From NCBI GenBank assembly GCA_001970855.1, contig LSSN01000792.1:1-64000 (forward strand): 64,000 nucleotides of DNA, in the 5' to 3' direction. This DNA is from Smittium culicis (lineage: Eukaryota > Kickxellomycota > Harpellomycetes > Harpellales > Legeriomycetaceae). Position numbers and translations under genes: made by a program. Positions 1-10,851 of this stretch are shown here, in pieces; the first letter of the stretch is position 1, and each line of letters opens with the position of its first letter. The notes under the pieces are model-generated. The model searched no databases, was not told the DNA's origin, and saw only the letters and a program-made list of their open reading frames with translations.

Positions 1-152
<152 letters not shown>

Positions 153-345
153 TCATTTAGAAAGGAATCTTTTATTTTATCTTGCATAGCTATTAGCTAG
201 ATTTTAATATCATTGTAATTTGATAAGACTAGGGGTGGTGGTGTTGCAGATTGTAGTTATATTTGGAGCTATTATCTTTGCAATAAAATGTCACAAAAAA
301 TCTATATTTGTATATTTTATATAAACGGCAGTAATATTGCAATGT

Positions 346-731
346 GATATTAATTCGAGGAGCGAAACTTTTCCTGATAAAATTTTCCGACTTTGCAATA
401 TTAATATTATTTTTAAATCTTATTAGAAAATATTGTATAATGTTTTACCTGATACAACCAATACCTTTTCCAATAAAATAGACAGATAAAATGTCTAAGT
501 AAGCAAGTTCTGCTTTCAGTAAGAATAGCCCACATGATTGATCCTTAAGCCGAAAAATACTATTTTTTTTTTGATCTTCATTTGAAAATAAATATTGGGC
601 GATTATATTGGTAAATATATTTGATCCATTTTCTAGAATAACCTAATTGAGTTTAAACCTCAAATAAAAATTGAAGCCAAGGAAAAGTTTATTAGAAAAT
701 GATTTTTCTCAAAAGAATCTCACATATATTA
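346..731. mobile_element. Possible degraded MITE of the GGGAGATT-end family
   Basis: The left end around 346-372 (GATAT then GAGGAGCGAAACTTTT) closely resembles the left terminus of the better-preserved element at 28175-28372. A candidate right end lies near 683-731 (AAAAGTTT then GAATCTCACATATAT). The interior shows no coding sequence. The right end matches only loosely, so the call is tentative. Confidence 0.25.
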
Positions 732-1726
732 GTGGATTAGGATAATCTAGTATTTATATAGAGTGGGACTTGGCATTTTGTATTATAGATTATAATTTTA
801 ATTGAGCTAATTCGAACAGTAATGAGCCTTTATAATGAGGTATATTTAAAATAGTTTCATGATCAGATTTAAACTTTTATGTATACATGATTCAGCGGTG
901 TTTAGCGAAATAGGATGTAAGGGATTGTAGTATTAAATAATGTGTAGTTATTTTAATGCTTTGAATAAAGGGGTAATGTATGAGCTTGTACTTTTACTAT
1001 TATTATTGCAGTGGAAAAATTTTAACAATGAAAAATATAAGCTTATCTTGTAATGTTATAAGAACTTGATGTTTATTCGTGGAGCTATAGATGTTTGAGT
1101 ATTTTAATGAAGATAAAAAAAGGGCAAAAAATCTTTTTGTGCTATTAGTGATACTGGATGGTTTTTACAGGTTATGGCTAGTGTTATTTATACAAGTACA
1201 CTATTTAGTGTTTGTTTTTGTAGTGATAATATATGTAATACACTAACAATTATTGCAAAGTCGAGATCAATGACTAAACAGGTTTCAATTTTTCTAGTTT
1301 TTTTTTTTATCTGATTTTTTTTTTGATCTGCAAATCCAATCTGCTCATATTAGCCTTTTTGCTTTTTTTTTTTTTCGAGGTAAAATTAATAATCTGAATC
1401 GAGAATAGAAAATCCAATATGCAACTTTGATTATATAATAGAATAAATAGATAATATATTAGTTGCACTAATTATGAACATTTTCCACTACATGCCTTAC
1501 AAATGAGATGATCGCCAATTAGCAATTGAGCTCAATATTTAATTTTTGTGTTTATGAAATTATGGAAATTTCCCTCAATGAAAAAAAAATTAAAAAAAGA
1601 AGACCGTTCATTTTTTTTTTTGATCACCAAGTTTATTATGGATTTAAAATGATTTTTTTCTCTTGAAAATCTTCAGTTACTATGTAGGCTCTTTTACTTT
1701 TTATTTTTTTTAGTTTGCATTGATCT

Positions 1727-1904
1727 TTAATGGATGGCTGGTCTTTTATTTTTGAACTACAAAAAATAACCAACTAAATTACAATTAGATAAATTAGTAT
1801 ATGTTCGCAAATTTATTTAGGTGTGAGATGAAGTGCATTCAATAGATAATTGTTATTCAATGGTACAAACTAAGTTTATGAGCGTTGGGCGCGGAAAGGA
1901 CTAA
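1727..1904 (+). mobile_element. Degraded TTAA-type piggyBac-like MITE copy
   Basis: The right end reads AGCGTTGGGCGCGGAAAGGACTAA, matching the right end of the copies at 24762 and 51084 (GTTGGRTRGGAAAGG then A/TTAA). The interior TTTTTGAACTAC...AAATAACCAAC matches TTTTTGATCTACGAAATATAACCAAC of the 24762 copy. The left end starts at a TTAA, but the CCCTTT start is no longer visible. About 178 bp, non-coding. Confidence 0.55.
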
Positions 1905-2669
1905 ATAAGCTGCAAATGGCCTCATATTTTATATTCGTTCACCACTTAATTAAAGATAACTAAAAAGTAATTAAAGATACAAAAAAAGTTGATTATTGGC
2001 GAATCCTTTCAAGAATATTTTTGCGAGTAACCACAGGGCTCAATAGAGTTACTATTTTTAATTGGGGATACTAAGCGCCTTTATTTTATTTATACTGCTA
2101 TGGTTTTAGTCCATTGCGGAATATTATTTAAAACATCTAAACTAGATTTAATTTGATTGTAGTAGAACTTGCAGTTAATATCAAGCTAATTTGAGAAATT
2201 CCAGGCAATATACATGTAGGATTATCTCTGCTATAAAAAGCATCTTTTTCTTTCGCTTAGATCCATTGGTAGAAAATATAGACCTTAGCCATTATATGAT
2301 CTTATTGGACACAAATTGAACGAAAAACGATATACCAATTACAAGAGAGCGTGTATACCAATATTCAAAATCAATCTAAAAAAATGAGATTATTGGCTTA
2401 GATAAGTGTCGATTACTATTCGCAGTTAATGTTTATTGGTATGCAAAGTTTATTATAATTCTATTTTTCAAAATGAATTAAAGTTTAAAGTCTAAAAACG
2501 AAATCAGCAAAGCCAAAGCGAGAATTAAACAAAAAGCACTTGCATTTTTTATGTACGATTAGAAATATCTACTAAAGCTAAACACATATCACTCTTTTTT
2601 TTTTTAAATAAAAGTCAACTAAATAAAAAATACTCTATAAATATCACTAATTGGAATTAGATTACTATT

Positions 2670-5054
2670 ATGGCTGAGACTAGCTTTCAAAATGCTGAAT
2701 TTGAGCACTCAGAGTTTGTCCAAGAAAATTTCAAGCTGTTCAAGATCCCTGAAACCAGGATGTTGAAAATAGGAGACACTATCGTCCAAGTATCGCTCGA
2801 ATTCAGATCCGACGAGGATGAAGAGAAAAAAGATTTATACTCAAACGATTTGGAAATGCAAAAGGACGTACAGCTCGCCATCATCGCCCTCGTTAACAGC
2901 AAATACTCTAAGGGTGTTGCAAGAGGCAGAGGTTTTGTAATCCACCAAAGTAAGTCTATACTACTATTTCCCAATAAAATAGAAAATAAAAGTAGTGACT
3001 CTAAATACTACTCGCTTTGTACAATAAGTACACCGTAGCCTTTTTTTTTAAATTCTTTCTGCTTTTATTTTTTCTTCACTCTAGATCGAAAAAACTGGAA
3101 ATTGTCTCAAAAATACATTTTTTTGAGAAACTCAAAGCCTCTATCTGGCTCAAAATATAAATACCGTTTCATGATCGAAATGGTCGATGACTTTTTAAAC
3201 CCCGAATGGTATTTTTTTCTTTATTTAATAGCTATCCACCAATATTTATAATTACCCGTATCCATTTAATTACTCCTTTTTAAATTCAAAATCAATTCTA
3301 TTTCTTATAGGCGAAATGGTGGTAATATTGAAATCGCTCAGGTCGAAGGCGATCTTCTATTTTGGGGAGACGATTCGTTTACTGATGCTCACACAGAAAG
3401 AAACGGTTCTATTTTCGGCGATAATGAAAGTAGATACTTTGATTTTTATGATAATAGATTTCCTAATCATAGTTTCCAAATACCACCCAACTCCACACAC
3501 CACGACATTAACAGAGCAAACTCTATGTCAAGAGCAAGTTACTACGACAAAAAAAATTCCTTTGCAAATTCTAACAGTGTTCATCTCAAAGATAAAGGTA
3601 ACCATCTCTTTTCTACCTTTTTATTAGTTGTACCAGCAATAATCCTGTTTTCTTTTTTTTTCAAAATGTAATTTCTAAATTAATCTATTTTATCCTTAAC
3701 AAAAAAACTCTAATTTTATATTAATATAGATATAGACCAACAAAACGGCAATATCAAATATCCCTCAAGATTCGGCTTAGATTTACAAAGTATAAAAGAA
3801 AGTATTTCACAAAGCTCAAATGTGCAAAATAATTTTAATTCGAATTATGAAATTGATCATAGCCTAAATGGCGATTTTACTCAAACTGATAAGAATTCTT
3901 CCAAAACACACCGCCTTTCAAATAATAAACTTATATCTAAAAATGACTCTTTGTTTCATGGAACTAACGAGAACTCAGAAAATATCAGCAATAATCAATA
4001 TAACCCAGACTCCACCTACCATAACGACCTAACAACTAAAAAGCCACAAAATAACACTAGTTACTTTAAATCATCGCATACTACAAGCAGCATAAAAGAC
4101 TTGATTAGACCCAGAAATGAAGTCCAAACATACATCAAAGATTACTATGACAGCAAAAAGAGTTTCCCTAAAATTTACTCAAATCGCAGAATCACCACAG
4201 GCTCATCAAATGTCTTTGAAGGAAAAAACTCCAAATTGGGTTATTTTAAGCAAACCCAAGACTCTGATAATTGCACTACCCCAAAGCTAACACAAAACTC
4301 TGGGTATACCTCATTTAAAAATCGCTCAGAACCTCAGCTAAATAAAAGCTCCTATGGATCCATTTATAAAATCTCGACTCTAAAAGACGAAATTTTAAAC
4401 TCTGAAAAAAAATCCAAGGTAGGTATAAACTACCCACTTCTTAATTTGACTATTGAGGATAAGAGTTTGAAAGATAAAGAGCTTACATCTCTTGATCAGC
4501 AGCCAAATCAGCGCTCCGAAGATATACCACTTGGTAGCACTGATACTCACAACTATGCAAAGCCCATTTACCACAAAATTAACGACCCATCACCATCCTT
4601 GAATTCTGAGCCTGAAAAGTCTATTGATAATAAATACGAAAAATCACAGTCAAGTAAGAGTACCATTGACTCTATTATTAAGAAATTGCCTCAAAAGCTC
4701 TATAAAAAGCCAGATGAATCTAGCTCAAGATCTCACTTATTAGCTGAATCATCAAACAAGAGGAATTACGATCTGACTATTGGAGTTTCATCACATAACA
4801 GTGATTGCGAAGATTCCATGGACCGATCTGTCAGTCCTTCAAAAAAGGTCCACCTTAATAACATGCCACCACAAATCAACGGCTTAAAAGAATCTTCCAA
4901 TGTCAGGTTTAGCGATTCTAATGGCGGTTCCTCGCCCGCTCTGGAATCAGTAAACTTCAAAAAAATATACAGGAAATCGTTCTTTGAGAAAACTAAAATA
5001 TGGAAAACCGTACAGTTTTTTGAAAATATGGCAAACACTGTTTTTAAGAAATAG
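2670..5054 (+). CDS. Unrecognised four-exon gene, 671-aa Ser/Asn-rich protein
   Basis: Exons 2670-2949, 3085-3208, 3311-3597 and 3730-5054 join in frame (phases 1, 2, 1) into 671 residues. All three introns are GT-AG: GTAAGT...CTAG, GTATTT...ATAG and GTAACC...ATAG. The first 130 or so residues look folded: an acidic N-terminus, then IGDTIVQVSLEFRSDEDEE, KDVQLAIIALVNSKYSKGVA and, across the first junction, GFVIHQ-N-RKNWKLSQKYIFLRN. From about residue 230 the protein is low-complexity, rich in Ser, Asn, Lys and Asp, with no membrane segment and no domain I recognise, ending in a basic/aromatic tail (SFFEKTKIWKTVQFFENM). Frame continuity across four exons argues for a real gene. The product may be a lineage-specific regulatory or scaffold protein, but I assign no function. 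Confidence 0.75.
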
Positions 5055-6180
5055 ATTTTCGCTTTTATTTTCAAATTACTCAGGAAAATCTCCCGTTATT
5101 TTTTTATATAGACTGAGCTTTCTTGCGATTTTAATATTTAATCATTCATTACTAGATAATTATTTAATGTATTTTGCGCTAATAAAAAAAAAAGATCTGT
5201 TTCTTATTTCCATTTTTAATAAATCGATACACCAACCCAGTGCAAATAAGCCTTAAGACTAGAGTACCATATCGAAGTACTATTCTGTTCAAGATAAACT
5301 CCTTGTATATACCAAGTTTTATTTAAAAGTATAACCATTGTATTACTGGAGTATTTAAAATTTAAAATTGTTCGTTTAGTGAAGCATAAATTTGCTTTTA
5401 ATATTTTAATAAAACAGTTGTTATTGGTTGAAATCATAATACCTTTTTGCTAACATCTAATAATATATTCTAAATTAATAAAAAAAAAAAGTATGGAGAA
5501 TTTTTTGGTAAAGGAAATTTATTAGAAAAAAGGGTCCTGAAAGTTTTCAAAAAGAACCATTTACCAAAATTAAGAGTATATTATTTTATTTCTTAGAATC
5601 TGGTCGTCATTTTTTAAATTAAAGTTTATATGGTCAATTTTAAAAAACGCTTTGATTAGCTTACAAAGTATAAAAAAGCAGTTAGAACGTAAAAAATAAA
5701 AAAAAGATCTGGTATATTTTTTAAAAGAATCTCTAACAACCTAAAGTCAGCCACCACAGATGATATTGATGAACCTTATTAATTTAAAGCATAGTACTTT
5801 CACACCCTCATCTTAGATCCAATATGTGCTTGATTGTTACTAGAATTGATCAGAATTCAGGTATGGAAAGAAAAAGTTGCGATGATAATACTTTTAAAAA
5901 ATGAGCAAGGTTTCACGATAAAATATTTGCTTCATTCGGGGTATGGGGGGGGGGAGTGGGGATTTTTTCGAATGTTATGTCAACGATATCTTACACGGCC
6001 AAATCGGTAGGATGGAATAAATGAAAAGCATGAGGTATAATAAGAATTGAGAAAACTGGCAGGTATTAAACATCCCTGATAAATAACATGTGTTTATAAA
6101 TAGCGATAAATCTCAAAAGTATATAAATGCGAATGGGAGATGAGCGGATTTTGAGGATAAGTATTAAATTAGTATAAGTA
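5055..6180. other. Convergent intergenic spacer
   Basis: Lies between the 3' end of the four-exon gene and the 3' end of the minus-strand MFS gene, so it should contain two transcript ends. It holds a G10 run near 5945-5954 and a perfect 12-bp inverted repeat (TTTTGGTAAA at about 5504, TTTACCAAAA at about 5562). No gene is visible. Confidence 0.6.
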
Positions 6181-7446
6181 TCAATTAAGCCAAGACTTAT
6201 TTAAGCTTTGTTTTCTAATAAAGTAGATGGTAGGTAGAGCGAATAAAGAGGCGAAAATTTGGCAAGCTGAGGCAAAGGCGGCGATGTATCTGTAATTCGT
6301 TCCATTTCCTAGGCGATCCAAAAACAGCTGGATGGCGAAATTTCCGATGATGAGCGAAGTTCCCATAAAAAAGAAGAACACGCCATTCATAGCAGTAGTT
6401 TTTTTATCGTCGTAGTACTTGCCTATTGTTGCGATGCAAAGGGACGAAAATCCGCAGATGAAAAAGCCGTAGAAAAATGCGACAATTATCAAGCTGGTGC
6501 TTGATTTGAATGCTACCCAGAAAACGAGAGGGAAGAATCCGATGAAGAAGGTGCAAAGACCAAACATATTTGCGGGTCCTATATAGTCAGCTATCTTTCC
6601 GGTGATAATGCTACCTAGAAAATATCCGACGTTGAAAATCAAGATTAGGTTTGATGAGAAGCTTTCTGAGGTGCCTATTTGCAGTGCCACTGAAGGCAGC
6701 ATAAATATGGGGACGACATAACCGATACTTCCTATGAAACCAGTAAGCAGGACAAAAAAGAAAATAGGGTATTTCAGGTAGGAGAAGTTAATTAGTTCGG
6801 TGTTTTCCTTTAAGGAAACTCGGGACTTGAATGGGATCGAAACTAGACCTATTATAATTAAAAACGCAAAAGCGGTTATTCTCAATGCCCAGCGATGGCC
6901 AAGCGAGTCCATAATGATAGAGGTGAGCCCCGAGATGGCCAAGCCACCAATACCAGAGCCTGAAATAGCTATTCCTAGAGCAAGACCTCGATACTTTTCA
7001 AACCACATTGAGGTGATCGAAAGAGAGTTTGAATAAATAAAACCACAGCCGATTCCGAGCATTGCGCCTTGTGTCAGCATGAGGAGGATAATAGAATTAA
7101 CAAAAGAAGCAATTATTAGGCCTAGGAATGATACAAAGCCTCCAATCCAATTAGCGTTTCTAAAACCAAGGCTTGAAGTTATTTTTCCTGAAAAAATGCC
7201 GGTAATGAGCATAAACGCGGTGGTTATAGAACCTATCCAAGATATTTTTGAGGGCAGATCATTTGGAAAAACAATAGAAGTATAATGGTTTTGGTAAATT
7301 CCATATGAATTATCAACTCCTTGGCAAAGAAACAGGCAAAAAAAGCATGAAACGCATATAATCCAAGATCTTTTAGTATCAGCAGGAAATTCAGCTTCTA
7401 TCTGATTTTCGTCACGAGGCGAATTGGAGTTTTGAGGGATGTACAT
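6181..7446 (-). CDS. MFS transporter, monocarboxylate porter (MCT/SLC16-like) family
   Basis: An intron-less 421-aa protein with about twelve hydrophobic segments, the usual layout and size for a fungal MCT-type major facilitator. A 30-residue polar N-terminus precedes the first helix (RSWIICVSCFFCLFLCQGVD), followed by GIYQNHY, a family-like motif before helix 2. Helices 4-6 carry the Gly-rich GIGCGFIYSNSLSITSMWFEKYRGLALG and SGSGIGGLAISG stretches and RWALRITAF, typical of Mch/MCT proteins. It is clearly paralogous to the plus-strand protein at 29651-30895, which shares the order of these motifs. The family moves monocarboxylates, riboflavin or similar small organic acids by proton symport across membranes; the actual substrate cannot be read from sequence. 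The first Met at 7446 gives a normal cytosolic N-terminus. Confidence 0.9.
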   Translation of the reverse strand: MYIPQNSNSPRDENQIEAEFPADTKRSWIICVSCFFCLFLCQGVDNSYGIYQNHYTSIVFPNDLPSKISWIGSITTAFMLITGIFSGKITSSLGFRNANWIGGFVSFLGLIIASFVNSIILLMLTQGAMLGIGCGFIYSNSLSITSMWFEKYRGLALGIAISGSGIGGLAISGLTSIIMDSLGHRWALRITAFAFLIIIGLVSIPFKSRVSLKENTELINFSYLKYPIFFFVLLTGFIGSIGYVVPIFMLPSVALQIGTSESFSSNLILIFNVGYFLGSIITGKIADYIGPANMFGLCTFFIGFFPLVFWVAFKSSTSLIIVAFFYGFFICGFSSLCIATIGKYYDDKKTTAMNGVFFFFMGTSLIIGNFAIQLFLDRLGNGTNYRYIAAFASACQIFASLFALPTIYFIRKQSLNKSWLN

Positions 7447-9254
7447 GTACGACTGTTTCTATTATTATAATGAAAAGGGAACTTTGAGTATTTGAACCAA
7501 GAAAAGCAGGTTTCTCAGCATATGATTTTGCCGCGATTTTCCTTGCCTGCTAGAAAGATCAGATGAGTTTGAGGGATGGTAGTCGTATGAAAGCAATAAT
7601 TTGATCGAAATCTATCTCATTTATCGGACTGGTCTTGGGGTGTATTTTTTTAAAATTAGACAAAAAAAATTAGGGATCTAACATCAAAAAGTCTTTATTA
7701 GCTTTTTGTTTTGGGTGAAAATAATTTCTAGTTTTTTTTGGCTATTTTGTAGATGTAAATTAATAATCTCAATTCGGAACTATCTAACCGCTGAAACTGG
7801 GCCCTTTTATTGACAAATTGTCTTTGACGTACTTAATTCCGCTGAATTATTAAGAAGAAAAAATATTAGATTGGCACAGACCATTTCATCTTTTCATTTT
7901 CAGCTAATTAACCCTTTCCCGTCCTACACTCTTAAAAAAACCAATTTATTGATTCGTATATGGTTTATAAGTATAATTATTATTTGCAAAAATATTACAA
8001 TGTACCAATATTTTTTAAGAAATCGGAATTATATTAATTTTAATGAATCTAATTTGGTAAGTTTGGTAGATCAAAAATGGTCATCGGCCCATGAAAGGCT
8101 TAAAACCTTTCGCGTTCAGTGCTTTGTAAAGAATTGAGATTTTTGATTTGACTGTGGTTTAAAAGTTATTTTATAATTTGCTGGTATTATAAAATTTACC
8201 AATAGCTTTATTATTCTCAGGTCATAATCATTTTTATTTAGCCCTGTTGGCTTGAAATGAAACATCGAAAAAGTCTACCACCCTGTGAAATGGTTAAACG
8301 CGCTATTAGGCCGCTAAGTCATAGTATAGCATTTTCAAGGTCTTTTCTAAAAATTTAGTACTTTATAACTAATCAAGGATTTATAGTTACATCAATTACT
8401 ACCCATTCTATCTGATTAATATATTTTTATCCTACTCTATAACTATATATATTTACTATAAATAAAATAATTTCCTAAAAAATTGATTTCTGCGCATTTA
8501 ATCCAAATTAACGAAAAAAATTTTCTTCAAACCCCTGATATATTACGAACCTCTGGAAACTGATTTGTTTTTTTTTCCCTACTATATGTAGCAATTATGA
8601 TAATTTATAAGATGCTCAGGAGTCTTCAACTGCCCTTGATTATCTTGAGTCGAACTTTTGAAGATGTGTGCAAAAAAAAAAAAATTATCCAGCTCTTCAA
8701 TAAGTCATTTGATCTGATATTACTTTGTACTCTAATAAATGGTAGAATTTATTGTAACAAAGCGGCTTTTTATATACGCTGTCTGTGTAGATATTTTTAA
8801 CTAATTTCTATAGCTCGAATATATAGTTTGAAATTAGCTTTGAGAAAAGATAATTTAATAAATAGTTGAAATGGTGTTTGATCATAAAAAAAGTTTTTTT
8901 TTGGTTTAGATTAATTACTGCAACATTAATATTTAATTAAATCTCATTATGTAGAAATAATATTTATATATTATTCCTGGCTTTTTAAAATTCGTTTTTG
9001 GTAATTTTAAATTTTCAGAAGCGTAAATAACCAATTATCAGGCGTTTATGCAATGCAATTTATTGGCCAATGAACATGTATTATTCTGTGCAAAGTTAGA
9101 CACGCGTATTGATTTGTGAAAAGAAAAAATTGCCTTTGAAAAATCTAAACAGAGAAAATATTTTAGGTAGTAATATCAATATAAATACGACCATTTTTAC
9201 CCTCAATTTCAAATTAGCCCTATCTATACAGATTATTAAACCATACTCTATTTT
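7447..9254. other. Divergent intergenic region between MFS and MYG1 genes
   Basis: Probably contains the promoters of the minus-strand transporter and of plus-strand MYG1. A well-preserved MITE lies at 7908-8103. An 88-codon open frame at 7871-8137 begins with TTG and largely overlaps this MITE, so I do not accept it as a gene. Nothing else is recognisable. Confidence 0.6.
7908..8103 (-). mobile_element. TTAA-flanked piggyBac-like MITE copy
   Basis: A 196-bp block bounded by TTAA on both sides. The plus strand begins TTAACCCTTTCCCGTCCTAC and ends GCCCATGAAAGGCTTAA, so the termini are inverted CCCTTTC-type repeats. Read on the minus strand it aligns along its whole length with the copy at 24762-24965; shared landmarks include GTAGATCAAAAA, AATATAATTCCGA and TATTGGTACATTG (minus-strand sense). 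No coding capacity. Confidence 0.75.
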
Positions 9255-10289
9255 ATGAAATACAGCTTAAATTTAAAGAGAATGGCTAAATTAATCGGTA
9301 CCCATAACGGATCTTTCCACTCTGATGAAGCTCTTGCTATTTATATGATCCAGCTCTTGCCTGAGTACAAAGCTTCCAGCATAATTAGAACCAGAGATCC
9401 AAATGAGCTAGAAAAGTGCGATATTGTCGTTGACGTCGGTGGCGTTTACGATCACGATTCTAAGCGCTATGATCATCATCAAAGATCCTTCAACGAAACT
9501 TTCTCACCAGATTTTAAAACTAGACTAAGTAGCGCAGGTTTGATTTACAAACACTACGGAAAACGAGTTATAGACATTGTCGCCGAAGGAAAAGCTTCAC
9601 CTCAAGATATTGATCTCCTATATATCAAATTATATAAAACTCTTATCGAAGGTTTTGATGGCGTTGATAACGGAATAGAGCAATACCCTGCCGATATTGA
9701 ACCTTTATACGAAAACAGCACCTCAATATTCAACATGGTTAAAGGTCTTAATCCTTGGTGGAATGAATCTGATCAAAATTACAACCAACGCTTCACAAAA
9801 GCTATGGATCTTGTTGGAAACTGCCTTGTTGATAAAATCAAATACTACGCCCACTCTTGGCTCCCTGCCCGAGAGATTGTATTGAAAGCCTACAACTCAA
9901 GGTTCGATGTAGATAAAAGTGGCCTTATTATGATTCTTGATCAATTCTGCCCATGGGAATCTCACTTGTTTGATATAGAGGAATTAGCCGAAAATGATCC
10001 CGAAGCTTTCCCTGAAATTAATAAGAACTCTGCATTTACTTCAAAGCCACTATACATAATCTTCCAAGACACTAATGGCTCGTATAGAGTTCGTGCAATT
10101 TCAAAGAAACAAGGCTCTTTCGAAAACAGAAAACCCCTCCCTGAACAATGGAGAGGTTACAGAGACGACGATCTCTCTGAGCGCTCCAAAGTCAAAGACT
10201 GCATCTTTGTCCACGCTTCTGGCTTCATTGGTGGAAACAAGACTAGAGACGGCGCCATTGAAATGGCCCGCCTTGCTATTGACATGTAA
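9255..10289 (+). CDS. MYG1: MYG1 family exonuclease (DHH-like phosphoesterase)
   Basis: A 344-aa single-exon protein of normal MYG1 length (UPF0160 family). Hallmarks are the N-terminal GTHNGSFHSDEALA at residues 15-28, the DVGGVYDHDSKRYDHHQ block at 60-76 with the metal-binding D60, D67-H68 and D73-H74-H75, the FDGVDNGI motif near 136, and a C-terminal GFIGG. MYG1 proteins are 3'-5' RNA exonucleases that act in nucleus/nucleolus and mitochondria and coordinate RNA processing in both. Two start codons are possible: M1 gives the short basic leader MKYSLNLKR, M10 gives the conserved MAKLIGTHNG start. The leader could help mitochondrial targeting, as proposed for human MYG1. It converges on the Mlp1 gene with about 560 bp between stops. 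Confidence 0.95.
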   Translation: MKYSLNLKRMAKLIGTHNGSFHSDEALAIYMIQLLPEYKASSIIRTRDPNELEKCDIVVDVGGVYDHDSKRYDHHQRSFNETFSPDFKTRLSSAGLIYKHYGKRVIDIVAEGKASPQDIDLLYIKLYKTLIEGFDGVDNGIEQYPADIEPLYENSTSIFNMVKGLNPWWNESDQNYNQRFTKAMDLVGNCLVDKIKYYAHSWLPAREIVLKAYNSRFDVDKSGLIMILDQFCPWESHLFDIEELAENDPEAFPEINKNSAFTSKPLYIIFQDTNGSYRVRAISKKQGSFENRKPLPEQWRGYRDDDLSERSKVKDCIFVHASGFIGGNKTRDGAIEMARLAIDM

Positions 10290-10851
10290 ATATCTCGTCT
10301 TCACTCCTCCTCATCCCTCATCACTACACTTTTATTCCTCTATCCTTTCTTTTTTCCTTTCGTCACGATTTTTTTTTAAGCCTAAACTATATTCATTTAA
10401 ACAGCTCGTCTAAACTATACCCATAGTAAATAACAATTCAAGTAATACAATTGCATTCATTTTCAATATCATCATCATATTAACTTTTAACATTAATTAC
10501 TCTCGTTAAACCTACCTCTCTTTAATTTCTTGGTATATCTATACACTTATATTTTGCTCTTCAAAGTTTTTAATTTCCACCATAATGATAAAAAAAAATT
10601 TTTTTTTTGATAATTTGTCGTATTGAAAAATGTTAAGCGCATCTATTCCCTAGTGCAAAATATGTATAATAAAAATAGAGAGTAAACTTATCTTTACACG
10701 TAATGCTAACCTATGAAATAATCAAAATAATCATTGAAGTAAAAATAAAAGACCCACCAGAAATAGTTGTTTCAAAATGAAAGTTTTTATTTAGTTAAAA
10801 AAAATATAATATAAAAATAAATTATGCTAAACAGGAATAATATTATTAGCC
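10290..10851. other. Convergent spacer between MYG1 and MLP1 3' ends
   Basis: C/T-rich immediately after the MYG1 stop, then AT-rich with poly-A and poly-T runs (A9-T9 near 10590-10607). It must hold two opposing transcript ends. I see no gene or RNA. Confidence 0.6.

Noticed and set aside
3316..3627. 103-codon open frame in another frame of exon 3
   Set aside because: The spliced gene uses a different frame here, which joins both neighbouring exons and gives a more protein-like product.
5502..5575. 12-bp inverted repeat TTTTGGTAAA / TTTACCAAAA with a 45-nt loop
   Set aside because: Short and isolated in a convergent spacer; could be a MITE fragment but no second copy was found.
7871..8137. 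88-codon plus-strand open frame
   Set aside because: Begins with TTG and lies largely within the MITE copy at 7908-8103; no protein-like pattern.
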